From contig NZ_CANLZV010000016.1 of NCBI RefSeq assembly GCF_947495665.1, positions 37,290-101,289 of the forward strand: a DNA stretch of 64,000 bases, written 5' to 3'. Shown here piece after piece: positions 46,328 to 56,337 of the stretch. The DNA comes from an uncultured Sunxiuqinia sp. (GTDB lineage: Bacteria > Bacteroidota > Bacteroidia > Bacteroidales > Prolixibacteraceae). The stretch's first letter is position 1. Every line of letters begins with the position of its first letter. Both the position numbers and the translations under genes were made by a program. The notes beneath the pieces are model-generated. The model ran no database searches, was not told where the DNA came from, and saw only the letters and a program-made list of their open reading frames with translations.

Positions 46328-47413
46328 TTACTGAGTAATTTCCAGCAAGTAACAACACGTCCCGGGTCCGTTATTAATATTGCATCCCCCCGGAGCAAAA
46401 AGGTGAGTTGGTTTTCCATCTTTAAGAAGCAGCTGAGGTCGTTCAAACTTAGGATGACGGTAATTGGCTGCCTGTTTAACAATGTTTTTATCAATGTACC
46501 GCTCCATCACATGAAAACCTTCTTCAGCCTGGTTGAAATCGAAAGAAAGTCCGTCATCGGAACGCAGCAAAAGCCCTTTATTGCGGTAGTTATCGGTAAC
46601 TAACATACAAATTGTATTGCCATCCATAAAAACGTAAGGATCTTCGATATAGCGTGTGTTATTTATTAAACGCTTCTGACCATGAACATAAGGGCCTTCC
46701 AGCTTATCAGCAATGGCCACTACATAAGTATTATCTCCTTCCAATCCTTTCCATTTCACACGGTAGTAAAGATAGAATTTACCATTTGGATGATGTAACA
46801 ACGCTGGGTTGTCGACGCCCCTGCCGGCTGCCCGCAGCGGATAACTCCAGGCAAGGGTATCGTCTTTTTCGGGTGCCGACAAAACATACCCACAATCTTC
46901 CCACGCGTCATTCAAATCCCGGGTTTTCATCATTCCTATCCGAAAACTTGAAGCATTCCTATTGCTTATCGTTGAGGCATTTGCTACATAAAGCAGTACA
47001 AACTCATCTCCAATCTTTGTTATAAATGGATTATGCTGCGATCCAGTGTTCCAGGCTCCCTCTTTGGCCTGTCCTGGCTTAAGTAAGGTCTTTACATACT
47101 TGTAAGGTCCCTCAACCTTGTCTGCCACATAGTGTGCAACTTCCGAAGTAGCATACCAATGGTTAAAACCATATTGTGTTTCCTTGTCGTTAACTATTGG
47201 AATTCGTGAGGCAAATACATGTACACGCCCATCATTTCCCCATATCGGCGAGGATCCCCAGATATGAAAGTCGTCATCTTCGATTATTACCTCTTTAAAA
47301 ACCAGCTGATCGGCAAAACTCTTATTTACTTTCTGATCAGCACTAGTGATTTCCTGTGCTTTGACTCCTAACATTGCCAAAAGCAATAGAACTATTAATA
47401 AAAACTTTTCCAT
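46328..47413 (-). CDS. Secreted five-bladed beta-propeller glycosidase, GH43/GH117-like (PUL3)
   Basis: About 361 residues with a plain Sec signal from the ATG at 47413 (cleavage near VKAQ). Propeller blades show repeated strand motifs: DFHIWGSSPIWG, NPFITKIGDEFVLLY, VDNPALLHHPNGKFYLYY, IEDPYVFMDGNTICML and FERPQLLLKDGKPTHLF. The IEDP and ERP..L motifs recur in the neighbouring gene and in GH43/GH117-like families, where such acidic residues are catalytic. I cannot place it in one CAZy family. Substrate is unknown. It lies 43 bases after the upstream propeller gene and 86 bases before GH95. Confidence 0.7.
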   Translation of the reverse strand: MEKFLLIVLLLLAMLGVKAQEITSADQKVNKSFADQLVFKEVIIEDDDFHIWGSSPIWGNDGRVHVFASRIPIVNDKETQYGFNHWYATSEVAHYVADKVEGPYKYVKTLLKPGQAKEGAWNTGSQHNPFITKIGDEFVLLYVANASTISNRNASSFRIGMMKTRDLNDAWEDCGYVLSAPEKDDTLAWSYPLRAAGRGVDNPALLHHPNGKFYLYYRVKWKGLEGDNTYVVAIADKLEGPYVHGQKRLINNTRYIEDPYVFMDGNTICMLVTDNYRNKGLLLRSDDGLSFDFNQAEEGFHVMERYIDKNIVKQAANYRHPKFERPQLLLKDGKPTHLFAPGGCNINNGPGTCCYLLEITQ

Positions 47414-47456
47414 TTCAACAAGATTTTTTATTTTCAAATTAATCTGCACTTTTCAA

Positions 47457-48605
47457 TTACTTTAATGGCAACACCATATTCCACGATTTTGTAGATCTGT
47501 TAAAGCCTCCAAGACCATCCATTGTTGCAAAAAACAAATGGGTTACTTTTCCATTTTCAATTAAACCAAACGGGCGCTCCAACTGTCCCATCTTGATGGA
47601 TTTGCCGTCGCTCCAATTGATAACTCTTTCGTAGGCCAGAGGTTGTTTATCCAGCTCCCAGTCTATTCCGTTATTAGAGTGAGCCATAACACCTGCATGA
47701 TGATGGTTTGTAATTTTTCCGTACTGATCCTTGGCAATCATATGATAGCCGCTCTCATCTTTCCAGATGAAAGGATCTTCAATAATACCGAATTTGTCTT
47801 CACTAAATACCGGTTCGTCGGAAACCACTTCGAAAACACTGTTTATATCAGGGGCCGTGGCCATACCAATCTGCATCCTCGATTGATAAGGGTACTTGTC
47901 ACGATAGGCGCGTGATTTAAACATCAGTATAACGCTACCATCCTCATTGATCCACGGAGTTGGATTCGACGTTAAAAAGCTATAAAACGTATTAGGTTTT
48001 GTTTCCAAAGCAGGTGTATCTCTTCGCTCCCATGGGCCATACGGACTTTTTGAGGTCGCAATACCAACACGTTTATTCGAACGGGCTACTACCGGGTAAG
48101 ATGTACCCAGTTTTAATGTATCGGGATTGGTAACATCATCAAAAGGATACGTAGTACCAGCATAAAACAATACATACAAATCATTATATTTTACCACCTG
48201 CGGATTAAACACCGAGCGGCCATCCCAATATTGTGCTCCCCTGGCACCCAAAGCTATATCTTTAAATTCATATGGCCCTTCAGGTGTTTCTGATACAGCA
48301 TGAACTATTTCAGAAGCCACCATCCACCCTGGATGAAATGGATTTTTTTTAGGCCAACGGCTGGCGTACATATGATACAAACTGTCATCACCTTTTACCA
48401 CAGCACTTCCCCAAACCCAGTAATCTTCCATTTGTAAACCACCATCAACAGGAGCAGTACCTATTCTATCGTAGATTAGGTTGTACCATTCTCTTTGTTT
48501 TGTATTATCTGCCTTTTCACCGGTGTTATCTGATGAACATCCAGCAAAGAATACTGATGCTGTTATTCCCATCAAAATAATTAGAAAGCTCTTTTTTGAG
48601 TTCAT
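47457..48605 (-). CDS. Lipoprotein five-bladed beta-propeller glycosidase, GH43/GH117-like (PUL3)
   Basis: About 382 residues from the ATG at 48605 (a TTG three codons upstream is possible). Lipobox FFAGC. Propeller motifs parallel those of the next gene: DYWVWGSAVVKG, HMYASRWP, NPQVVKYNDLYVLFY, PTPWINEDGSVILMF, IEDPFIWKDESGYHMI and LERPFGLIENGKVTHLFFAT. The two propeller proteins are distant paralogs and presumably act in sequence on the PUL3 glycan. One is lipid-anchored and the other soluble, suggesting surface versus periplasmic division of labour, which is inference. Confidence 0.7.
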   Translation of the reverse strand: MNSKKSFLIILMGITASVFFAGCSSDNTGEKADNTKQREWYNLIYDRIGTAPVDGGLQMEDYWVWGSAVVKGDDSLYHMYASRWPKKNPFHPGWMVASEIVHAVSETPEGPYEFKDIALGARGAQYWDGRSVFNPQVVKYNDLYVLFYAGTTYPFDDVTNPDTLKLGTSYPVVARSNKRVGIATSKSPYGPWERRDTPALETKPNTFYSFLTSNPTPWINEDGSVILMFKSRAYRDKYPYQSRMQIGMATAPDINSVFEVVSDEPVFSEDKFGIIEDPFIWKDESGYHMIAKDQYGKITNHHHAGVMAHSNNGIDWELDKQPLAYERVINWSDGKSIKMGQLERPFGLIENGKVTHLFFATMDGLGGFNRSTKSWNMVLPLK

Positions 48606-48752
48606 ATTTCTCAATTAATATTTTGTTTTATTAAAAAGAGCAAACAGTCAGTAACAAACTCTACTGATGTTTCCCCTTTTCCATCAACGTTTTTATGCAG
48701 TACGCATCAATATTTTAAACAATTTTTTCTTAATAATTGTAGTTAATTTTGT

Positions 48753-48789
48753 TTTAAAACAGGAAAGGATTACTCTTTCCTGTTTTAAA
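48753..48789 (-). terminator. 15-bp perfect hairpin after SusD (PUL3)
   Basis: TTTAAAACAGGAAAG (48753-48767) pairs with CTTTCCTGTTTTAAA (48775-48789) around a seven-base loop. It begins 18 bases past the susD stop and precedes the propeller genes, so it probably attenuates transcription between the importer and enzyme blocks. Confidence 0.7.
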
Positions 48790-48806
48790 TGTTTTGCCTA
48801 AGATTA

Positions 48807-50477
48807 CTATTTCCATCCAGGATTTTGAACCATTGTCTCTGGCGAAAGATCCATCTCTACCTGTGGGATTGGAAATAATCTGTCTCTCTCGGTTACATTT
48901 GGAGCAGCGAGAGGATTATATGCCTGAAGACGCTCAACATATTTATTATTCCTAACCAGTACATATCTTCTGTGTTCTTCCCAAACAAGCTCTCTTGATC
49001 GTTCATCAAGCAAAAAATCGATAGTTGCTTCTGTTGCTGTTATATCTGAAGCATTTGACCGTCTTCTTATTATATTGATAGTTTCAGCTGCTTCATCCAA
49101 TTTGCCAAGCTTTATTTCTGCTTCTGCGCGTAAAAAATAGGTTTCCGCCAACCGAAGATAGTTGCTGTCATCATATTGATAGGCATCACTAGGATTCTCC
49201 TTCAGAGCCCATTCATTTTTCCTTGCAGAAGGCCACATTGTTTTCAACGTAAAATTCTCTTCTGTATTTGTTATGTCAATCCAAATGGTGTCGCCCAACT
49301 TATTGTATTCAAGATTAACCTCTTCCGAATCTTCCAAAATAAAGAACCTGCGCATTGCGTGCTCGCTGTTACGATCATCACCATCTTCGTACAATTCCAA
49401 TGCCCATTTGGTCATAGCCATAGCAGCAAGGCCACGGCCTCCCCGTTCATAAGTAACTTTCAGTTTCTTTCCACTGACATCGTCGTAATAATAACGGTCA
49501 TAAGGCCACACACACCACCTTCGGTGAATTGAAAAGTTTTCACCTCCGATAACGCTGAACTCCCTGTGCCATGACCACAAAACCTCGGTATTCCCCTGGC
49601 TTCTTCCAACATTACCTTCCAAAAATAGATCAGAGAATGGCGTGCCAGGTCTATTTTGAGTTACACCGTACCTGTCTGTTACAAGCGTATAGTCTCCACT
49701 GTTGATTACATTATCAGCCATTTGTTCTGCTTTCGCATAATCTCCCCATTTCAGGTATAACTCTGCAAGGTAATGTTGTGCCACTGCTTTAGATACTTTA
49801 CCAGGCCTTTCTGGAACATTGGGTAAGTGGAGTACAGCAAATTTAAAATCTTCCTCCATTTGATTTTCAATCTCCCGAACATTTGTTCTTTCAGTAGTCC
49901 TTGTGATATTGTTACTTCCAGACTCTTCCAGCCGCAAAGGGACATCGCCCCAAAGGTTTGTTAAGTGACGGTAAGCCCATGCCCTTATACAACGAGCTTC
50001 TGCTATAACAATGTTTTTATTTGAGAGGTTTTTTGCGTCATCTTTACCTCCCCCCCAATCAACATTCTCATTTTCTGCACGTGAAATGATTGTATTAGCC
50101 GCATTAATAACCTCGTAAAGCCATGACCATGTGTGATAATACAAAAAAACTTCCGGATTACTTTTATCCTTAAGGTCTTGAACTGCTATATTATCATCTG
50201 GCCAAAGGACCGCAAAAACATTATCCATTCCTCCCTTCATCATTGTAAATGTAGGATATGCAGTACCACCCCCTATACTGCCACGATGTTCTTGAAGCAA
50301 AGTTGCATAAAGTCCATTTAATCCAACCTCAAAACCAACATGATTTTGGTAAAGGTTATCTATCAGAATCCTGTCTTTTACGTCTTCATCTAAAAAATCA
50401 TTATTTGTGCAAGCGTTAAACAACGGCATCACAAATAAAAATATGCCCAGTATTATAGTATATTTTATTCCTTTCAT
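48807..50477 (-). CDS. susD: SusD/RagB family glycan-binding lipoprotein (PUL3)
   Basis: 556 residues, lipobox FNAC. SusD marks: NDFLDEDVKDRI, N-terminal helix pair, IAEARCIRAWAYRHLTNLWGDVPLR, KAVAQHYLAELYLKWGDYAKAEQ (TPR-like), RLAETYFLRAEAEIKLGK, and the ending ERDRLFPIPQVEMDLSP. Encoded 11 bases after susC, forming the importer pair. A hairpin follows it. Confidence 0.95.
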   Translation of the reverse strand: MKGIKYTIILGIFLFVMPLFNACTNNDFLDEDVKDRILIDNLYQNHVGFEVGLNGLYATLLQEHRGSIGGGTAYPTFTMMKGGMDNVFAVLWPDDNIAVQDLKDKSNPEVFLYYHTWSWLYEVINAANTIISRAENENVDWGGGKDDAKNLSNKNIVIAEARCIRAWAYRHLTNLWGDVPLRLEESGSNNITRTTERTNVREIENQMEEDFKFAVLHLPNVPERPGKVSKAVAQHYLAELYLKWGDYAKAEQMADNVINSGDYTLVTDRYGVTQNRPGTPFSDLFLEGNVGRSQGNTEVLWSWHREFSVIGGENFSIHRRWCVWPYDRYYYDDVSGKKLKVTYERGGRGLAAMAMTKWALELYEDGDDRNSEHAMRRFFILEDSEEVNLEYNKLGDTIWIDITNTEENFTLKTMWPSARKNEWALKENPSDAYQYDDSNYLRLAETYFLRAEAEIKLGKLDEAAETINIIRRRSNASDITATEATIDFLLDERSRELVWEEHRRYVLVRNNKYVERLQAYNPLAAPNVTERDRLFPIPQVEMDLSPETMVQNPGWK

Positions 50478-50488
50478 TGTTCTAAATT

Positions 50489-53400
50489 TTATAATGTAAC
50501 ATTTACTCCAATTAAATATGTCCTGGATAGTGGTTGACTTGTTTGATCGGAAAATTCAGGATCTAAACCAGTCCATTTGGAAAGGGTAAACAAGTTACTT
50601 CCGTTAAAAAATAGGTTTAATTGTGCAAAATTCGCTACATTAAGTTTTGAATGTGTAAAATCATAGCTAATATTCAAATTCTTAAAGCGCAGATAACTAG
50701 CATCTTCAAAAAAGTCAACATGGTAGGTTGGATGATTTCCATATAATTTATTAGAGTGATATGTATTAATTGGATTATCCGGGGTCCAGTATTCCTTAAT
50801 GAAAAGACTGTTTCTCCTTGCATCCCAGTGCTGTTCGTAATCGTATAGTCCATTAGGTCTTTCATTACCGTATACTCCCTGGAACAGCATATCAACACTC
50901 AGATTTTTGTATTTAAAATTTGTATTGATTGAATAAGAAAAATCAGGATAATATTGTCCTATAATATGTCTGTCATTCATGTCGACGACACCATCTTTAA
51001 AGTAATCTTTCACTTTTACATCTCCGGGTTCACGTCCCTCAACAATATTATCACCCTCTTGCCATATTCCATCAAATTCATAGCCGTAATAAACAATGAA
51101 CGGCTCACCAATAAACCACTTGTTGGCAACATCGTCGGTTTGGCCTTGTGTTAAAGAAACAATTTTATCCCTGAATCCATCAATAACAATACCAGCATCC
51201 CAGCTAAAATCCCTATTAGTTATTAGTTTTGTATTCAGAGTTAGTTCTAGTCCTTTCACCTCTGTTATACCAATATTACGCAAGCGTTTATTCCCAATTA
51301 CCCCATAAATTGCAGGAATTCTCTCCTCAAGTATCTGCTCTGATTCTTTTTTGTATATCTCAAAGCTTCCAGAAAAACGTCCTTTATTTAAACTAAAATC
51401 AATACCTGCATTAATAGTTGTTGAAAACTCCCAGCCCAAATCAGGAGAGGCAAGAGATCCAGGCACGTAGCCAATTGCAGTTTCGGTGGCATTACTCCCT
51501 CCCAGATAACTTCTTTCTATGGTTTTTGCAAGAGTTGAATATGAACTAACTGCCTGGTTCCCGTTTCTTCCCCAAGATCCTCTTAGTTTAATTTGATCAA
51601 TCCATGAGATATTGTCATCAATGAAAGCTTCATCTCCAATATTCCATCCAATTGCAACCGATGGGAAAATCCCGTATTTTGTATCATCTCCGAATGCAGA
51701 ATATCCATCACGTCGCACTGTTCCTGTCAGCAGATATTTCCCTTTATAGTTATAGTTTAAACGTCCCATTAACGATGAAATAGTAGATTTTGAGTATCCG
51801 TCATCAGGAATTATCAAACCTCCGGTGTGCGCCCCATAGGTGCCAAGAATATGGAGAGGAAAATTTGAAGCACTCAGTTTCCTGATTTTTAGCTCGTTCA
51901 TTTCAAAGCTATACAGACCAGTAAAGTACAACGAATGATCATCAAACCTACGTTTATACGTTAAGATATTCTCAACAGTGTAATTGTTTGTATTCCTGTT
52001 ATCAACACTCAGTGCTCCATTATTTGTAAATCCTTTTTTGGTTCCAGCTCCTTCGTAGTTTTCCATATTACGATACAGGAAAAGAATACCGGTATTTAAT
52101 CGGTAATTTAATCCTTTAACGAACGGGACATCGAGATCAATATAATTATTGGTGATTACCTTGTATTCACGGTCTTGATTATCATGATTTAATGGTTCCA
52201 GAGGGTTGTCGAAGAAAACATCTTCAGGCCAGGGATTTATTTTAATCTCACCGTTTTCATCATATGGGCTAACAAGTGGATTCATATAAAAAGCATCGTG
52301 AAACCTGATGCTTTTCCCATCTCTGTTTGCATAAAGCATATTGGTATTGGTTCCAAATTTCAGCCACTTTGTAATTTCTTGTTCCAAATTTAGCCTGTAA
52401 CTATATCTGTCAAATTTGTCGTTTTCAGCAATTCCTTCTACCTGAAGTACATTTGCCGAGAAATAATATTTGTTACGTTCAGAACCTCCAGAAATAGAAA
52501 AAGTATGCTCTTGCTGGTTTCCTGTTCGTGTTCCAAGATCAATCCAATCCGTAAACACACCATTGTTGTAGTTCTCAAGTTCGCTTGTTGTAAAAGCCTT
52601 AGTAGGATCGTTTGATGCCGATTCATCATAGGCTAGCTTCCAGTCGTAAAATTCCTGAGCCGACATCATATGAGGGATATTGGTAATTTCAGAAATTCCG
52701 TAAGTACCCCGATATTGTAAAGAAATTTTGCCCTTCTCTCCTTTCTTAGTCGAAATAAGAATTACTCCATTTGATGACCGGGTTCCATAAATTGCTGATG
52801 ATGATGCATCTTTTAATACTTCTATTGATTCAACATCTATTGGGTTTATAGACGATAAACTCCCACTGTATGGAATTCCGTCAACAATTATTAACGGAGC
52901 ATTTGCTGTATTAAACTCTCCAGATGATGATTTAAGAGAAGAGGGACCGCGTACCATCATTACCGCATTTTGTTCGGCACTTGCAGATTGGTTAGTGATG
53001 TTAATACCGGCAAGCCTTCCTTGCAAGGTTTGCAGTAAATTTGCTGAAGTTCCTTTTTCCAACACCTCTTTATCGACAGATGTTATTGCTCCGGTAATAT
53101 CACTCTTTTTCTGCACTCCATAACCCACAGCTACAACCTCCTCAATTCCAATCGCATCTTCTGCCATCGTCACATTAACAGTCATTTGATTCCCAACAAC
53201 AATTTCCTGCGCCTGCATTCCTACAAAAGAAAAAATCAATACGCCTGTGGAGGGGATATCATCAATCGTGTAGTTTCCGTCAAAATCGGTAACTGTTCCC
53301 TGAGTGGTTCCTTTCACCAACACGGTTACTCCGGGAAGGGGTTGACCATTTTCATCCACCACCTTACCTGCTACAGTTCGCTTCTGTTGCATTCCCAGCC

Positions 53401-53785
53401 AATCAGCATCTTTCGAATCAGGTTTGAGAATGATTTGTCGGTCGTTAATGACAAAAATCGTTTCTGTTCCCTGAAAAATATCGGCCAACACCTCCTCTAT
53501 TTTCTTGTTATTCAAATCGACATTAATCTGTCGGTCAACATCAACAAGAAGGTTGCTGTACAAAAAATAAAACTCACTGCTTTTTTCAATTTCGATTAAA
53601 GCATCTTTTACCGTGGAATTAGTCAGTCTTAATGAGAGCAGCTTATCTTGCGAATAGCTACTAATAGCAAAAGTCTGGCTAATTAAAATAGTCATTAATA
53701 ATACGAATAGTTTCATAATCCGTGTAATTTTCCGGACTTGACAAATAGGCAGAACCAAGCCAAACCGGTTTCGATTTTTTTTCAT
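50489..53785 (-). CDS. susC: SusC/RagA TonB-dependent outer membrane transporter with STN domain (PUL3)
   Basis: 1098 residues. Long N-region (MKKNRNRFG ... IMKLFV), signal peptide ending in SYSQ, STN about 48-118, CarboxypepD_reg (RTVAGKVVDENGQPLPG), TonB box EEVVAVGYG, plug with AIYGTRSSNGVILIS, barrel ending in GVNVTL. The STN domain is consistent with transducing to the FecR/ECF pair encoded upstream. Composition is more AT-rich than PUL1. Confidence 0.95.
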   Translation of the reverse strand: MKKNRNRFGLVLPICQVRKITRIMKLFVLLMTILISQTFAISSYSQDKLLSLRLTNSTVKDALIEIEKSSEFYFLYSNLLVDVDRQINVDLNNKKIEEVLADIFQGTETIFVINDRQIILKPDSKDADWLGMQQKRTVAGKVVDENGQPLPGVTVLVKGTTQGTVTDFDGNYTIDDIPSTGVLIFSFVGMQAQEIVVGNQMTVNVTMAEDAIGIEEVVAVGYGVQKKSDITGAITSVDKEVLEKGTSANLLQTLQGRLAGINITNQSASAEQNAVMMVRGPSSLKSSSGEFNTANAPLIIVDGIPYSGSLSSINPIDVESIEVLKDASSSAIYGTRSSNGVILISTKKGEKGKISLQYRGTYGISEITNIPHMMSAQEFYDWKLAYDESASNDPTKAFTTSELENYNNGVFTDWIDLGTRTGNQQEHTFSISGGSERNKYYFSANVLQVEGIAENDKFDRYSYRLNLEQEITKWLKFGTNTNMLYANRDGKSIRFHDAFYMNPLVSPYDENGEIKINPWPEDVFFDNPLEPLNHDNQDREYKVITNNYIDLDVPFVKGLNYRLNTGILFLYRNMENYEGAGTKKGFTNNGALSVDNRNTNNYTVENILTYKRRFDDHSLYFTGLYSFEMNELKIRKLSASNFPLHILGTYGAHTGGLIIPDDGYSKSTISSLMGRLNYNYKGKYLLTGTVRRDGYSAFGDDTKYGIFPSVAIGWNIGDEAFIDDNISWIDQIKLRGSWGRNGNQAVSSYSTLAKTIERSYLGGSNATETAIGYVPGSLASPDLGWEFSTTINAGIDFSLNKGRFSGSFEIYKKESEQILEERIPAIYGVIGNKRLRNIGITEVKGLELTLNTKLITNRDFSWDAGIVIDGFRDKIVSLTQGQTDDVANKWFIGEPFIVYYGYEFDGIWQEGDNIVEGREPGDVKVKDYFKDGVVDMNDRHIIGQYYPDFSYSINTNFKYKNLSVDMLFQGVYGNERPNGLYDYEQHWDARRNSLFIKEYWTPDNPINTYHSNKLYGNHPTYHVDFFEDASYLRFKNLNISYDFTHSKLNVANFAQLNLFFNGSNLFTLSKWTGLDPEFSDQTSQPLSRTYLIGVNVTL

Positions 53786-53846
53786 AATTTTGTGATCGTT
53801 AGAATTTTACAATTTTTTCCAGAAGATTGTCTAATTAACTAATTGC

Positions 53847-53872
53847 AAGGGGGATGTTCCAGCATCCTCCTT
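53847..53872. promoter_or_regulatory. Hairpin in the fecR-susC intergenic region (PUL3)
   Basis: AAGGGGGATG (53847-53856) and CATCCTCCTT (53863-53872) pair over ten positions with one G-T, loop TTCCAG. It is sequence-related to the PUL1 hairpin (GGGGAATG/CATTCCCC) and sits in the same slot. Confidence 0.6.
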
Positions 53873-53911
53873 TTTAGTTTTTTTAATTCCTTTCCGTATT
53901 TACATAGGCTC

Positions 53912-54964
53912 CTAGTTTTTATGTTTTGATATTCGATATTGTGCATTATGTATTGATTTATCATCTGTGGATTTTATTCGCTTACTCTCCAGATTCAAAT
54001 CAGCAGCTTGCGTGATATAATCCAGCACCTGAGGTAAGGTTTCATGCTCAATGGTAAGTGTAAACGTGTGATTTGCCAGGCTACCATCGGGATCCACCAA
54101 CTCAATATCTGCATGAAACCAGCGCTCCAGCCGTTGAACCACATCGGCCAAAGGATCATTTCTAAAAATCAGTTTTCCTTCAGTCCAGGCAGTGTATTTC
54201 TCCACATCCACTTTTTGTTTGACCAACTCTCCCGTTTGCTTCGTATAAACAAGCTTTTCGGTTGGAAGCAACCTAATCTCCTGCCCTTTTTCAGTAAGGA
54301 AATGGACTTCTCCTTCCTCCAGGACTAACGACGAATAAGCATCCTCTTCATAGGCAGATAGGTTAAATCGCGTTCCGGTTACTTTCACTTTTCCGGCTTT
54401 TGTTTTCACATAAAACGGATTGCTTTTGTCTGACACAACATGAAAGTAGGCTTCTCCAATCAACTCCACTTCGCGATTTTTTCCGGAGAAATAGCTTGGG
54501 TACCGCAATATGGTTCCTGCATTTTGCCACACTTCGGTTCCATCGGGTAAAGTTGTTCTAATCTTTGATCCGAAAGGCGTTGCCAGTTCAACCATGGTTG
54601 CTGGCTGCTTACTTTTTAGTTTATCCACAGTCAGCCAAAGTGTTCCAAGCAATAAGGGAATAAATAAAATGGCTGCAGCCCGCACAAAATAATTTTTCAG
54701 GCTTCTTAGAATGGGTGCTTTAGAGCGAGGTTTTGCCGTAATCAACTGCTGATGGATAAGCGCTAACATCTCATCCAGCTCTTCTTTTTCCAGTTCATTT
54801 TTATAGGACGATTTATTTTTCCAATACGCATAAAGCGCGCCTTCAACTTGTTGATGATCCCCATCTTTATTTAAAAGATGAATGAGCTCGTCCAGTTCTT
54901 CCGTGCTGCAGTTGTCTTCCAGATACTTCTGGATTAAAGTCGTTATTTCATCTTTTTTCTTCAT
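53912..54964 (-). CDS. FecR-family anti-sigma factor (PUL3)
   Basis: 350 residues: cytoplasmic helices (TTLIQKYLEDNCSTEELDEL), membrane helix at about 90-110, FecR domain (TPFGSKIRTTLPDGTEVW, VELIGEAYFHV, VTGTRFNLSAY, LEEGEVHFL) and DUF4974 (LADVVQRLERWFHADIEL) at the C-terminus. It lies between the sigma gene (448-base gap) and a hairpin leading to susC. Length and order are standard. Confidence 0.95.
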   Translation of the reverse strand: MKKKDEITTLIQKYLEDNCSTEELDELIHLLNKDGDHQQVEGALYAYWKNKSSYKNELEKEELDEMLALIHQQLITAKPRSKAPILRSLKNYFVRAAAILFIPLLLGTLWLTVDKLKSKQPATMVELATPFGSKIRTTLPDGTEVWQNAGTILRYPSYFSGKNREVELIGEAYFHVVSDKSNPFYVKTKAGKVKVTGTRFNLSAYEEDAYSSLVLEEGEVHFLTEKGQEIRLLPTEKLVYTKQTGELVKQKVDVEKYTAWTEGKLIFRNDPLADVVQRLERWFHADIELVDPDGSLANHTFTLTIEHETLPQVLDYITQAADLNLESKRIKSTDDKSIHNAQYRISKHKN

Positions 54965-55412
54965 TGATTGAAATTATTTGTGATCATCTGTGACAAACCT
55001 TTTTTTGATGTATTTTCTTCAAAATACTTCTTCTTGTTTGATGCTTTTATCCAACTCGTTTTCGGCATGCTGTTGTTACTTTAGATCTTCATTCTAAGCC
55101 CGGTCAAAAGCATTACGCCAAAACGTGGTCTACCCCCCAAAAGAAATTATTATTTTTTTGAAAATTCCTGACATTAGGCCTCAAGAGCCAAGACAAGAAG
55201 ACAATAGATGCTAGACTTTCAGATTCTCAGATGTTCGGACAAACTGGAAATTGGGAATTCGAACCCATCCCCCCCTTCAAACTATTTCAAACCGTTTCAA
55301 ACTTCTTCCTCAACTTTAAGCACTTCGAACTTGAAACCTAAGTCCTCTCCGTTGACAGATCACTTCGTTTCACTCGTGATGACGATAGTATCTGAAAACC
55401 GAAAACAGACTA
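54965..55412. other. Spacer between sigma and fecR genes of PUL3
   Basis: No gene is seen. 55180-55260 is a low-complexity stretch of CAATAGATGCTAGAC/CAGATG words, 55265-55345 is a run of TTTCAAAC/CTTCAAC words, and 55357-55378 contains a small hairpin ATCAC...GTGAT. The gap is unusually long for a sigma-fecR pair, so fecR may have its own promoter. Confidence 0.45.
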
Positions 55413-55997
55413 TCAACTAAATAAAGCCATAAAAAGTAACACCAATAGACTATTGGAATCAATATGAGCACGAAGATGCCTTAAGGTCAAATTGATTTGG
55501 TTTTCAACCGTTTTCGTGCTTAACCCCAACTTTGATGCTATTTCCTTGTGGCTTAGTCCATCCTCCCGGCTCATCTTATAAATCTGACGACGTTTTTCAG
55601 GCAATTCGGCAATTAAGCGCTGAACTTCCTCATTCAACTCCTGAAACTCCACCATGATTGCTGATTCAGAGCTGTTCAGGCTAAAATAATATTTCAGATA
55701 AGACTGAAATTCTGTTTCTTTTACCCTTTTGCGAAAAAGGTCAATAATTAGGTTATGGGAAATCGTAAACAGAAATGATTTTAATGAATGCGAAGTATCT
55801 ATCTCAGCTCGTCGACTCCAAATTTTCAAGAAAGTCTCTTGCACAATTTCTTTCGAATCCTCCTTGTTTTTCAGCATTGAAAATGCAAAGCCATACAACC
55901 GCTGGCTGTAGAGCTCGTAGAGTTCATCAAAAGCTTTGATCTCACCACCACGAATTCGGGTTGCTAGTTTTTGAAGTTTATCCGGCGAAATTTCCAT
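55413..55997 (-). CDS. ECF RNA polymerase sigma-70 factor, FecI-like (PUL3)
   Basis: 194 residues from the ATG at 55997. Region 2: AFDELYELYSQRLYGFAFSML, EIVQETFLKIWSRR, SFLFTISHNLIIDLFRKR. Region 4: LPEKRRQIYKMSREDGLSH, KEIASKLGLSTKTVENQINLTLRHL. It starts the regulatory part of PUL3, with a sulfatase gene about 340 bases upstream on the same strand. Confidence 0.95.
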   Translation of the reverse strand: MEISPDKLQKLATRIRGGEIKAFDELYELYSQRLYGFAFSMLKNKEDSKEIVQETFLKIWSRRAEIDTSHSLKSFLFTISHNLIIDLFRKRVKETEFQSYLKYYFSLNSSESAIMVEFQELNEEVQRLIAELPEKRRQIYKMSREDGLSHKEIASKLGLSTKTVENQINLTLRHLRAHIDSNSLLVLLFMALFS

Positions 55998-56337
55998 CCT
56001 TTTTCAAATAAGAGACTAGCTGTTAGACACTAGACTTTAGATTTTTAGATATCCATCAATAGTTTTCAGTCTTAGCCTGCTCCTTCCTTTCATTATCGGG
56101 CTTCTGGTGCGACAAAAAACTATTGTCATGGAACTTTTGAACTGATAAAATTAGAAAAAAACTGAAAGATTAATCAGATCGTTTTTTTCATTGACAATTT
56201 CCAGGGGGGCGAATTACTAGAGTCCACGTTCTAGCGTCTAATATCTAACATCTAGAATCTTTACTTCTTTTTAAGATATAGACTTGCTCACGCTCGCATA
56301 TACTATCGTTAAGCGGAATTAATATCCCAATGACATC
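55998..56337. other. Spacer between sulfatase and sigma genes
   Basis: No gene. Two low-complexity stretches of TAGAC/CTAGA/TTAGATA words (56008-56070 and 56216-56265) bracket an AT-rich region that should hold the sigma promoter. Confidence 0.45.

Noticed and set aside
54967..55412. 70-codon ORF in the sigma-fecR gap
   Set aside because: Composed of the low-complexity spacer words; no conserved features.
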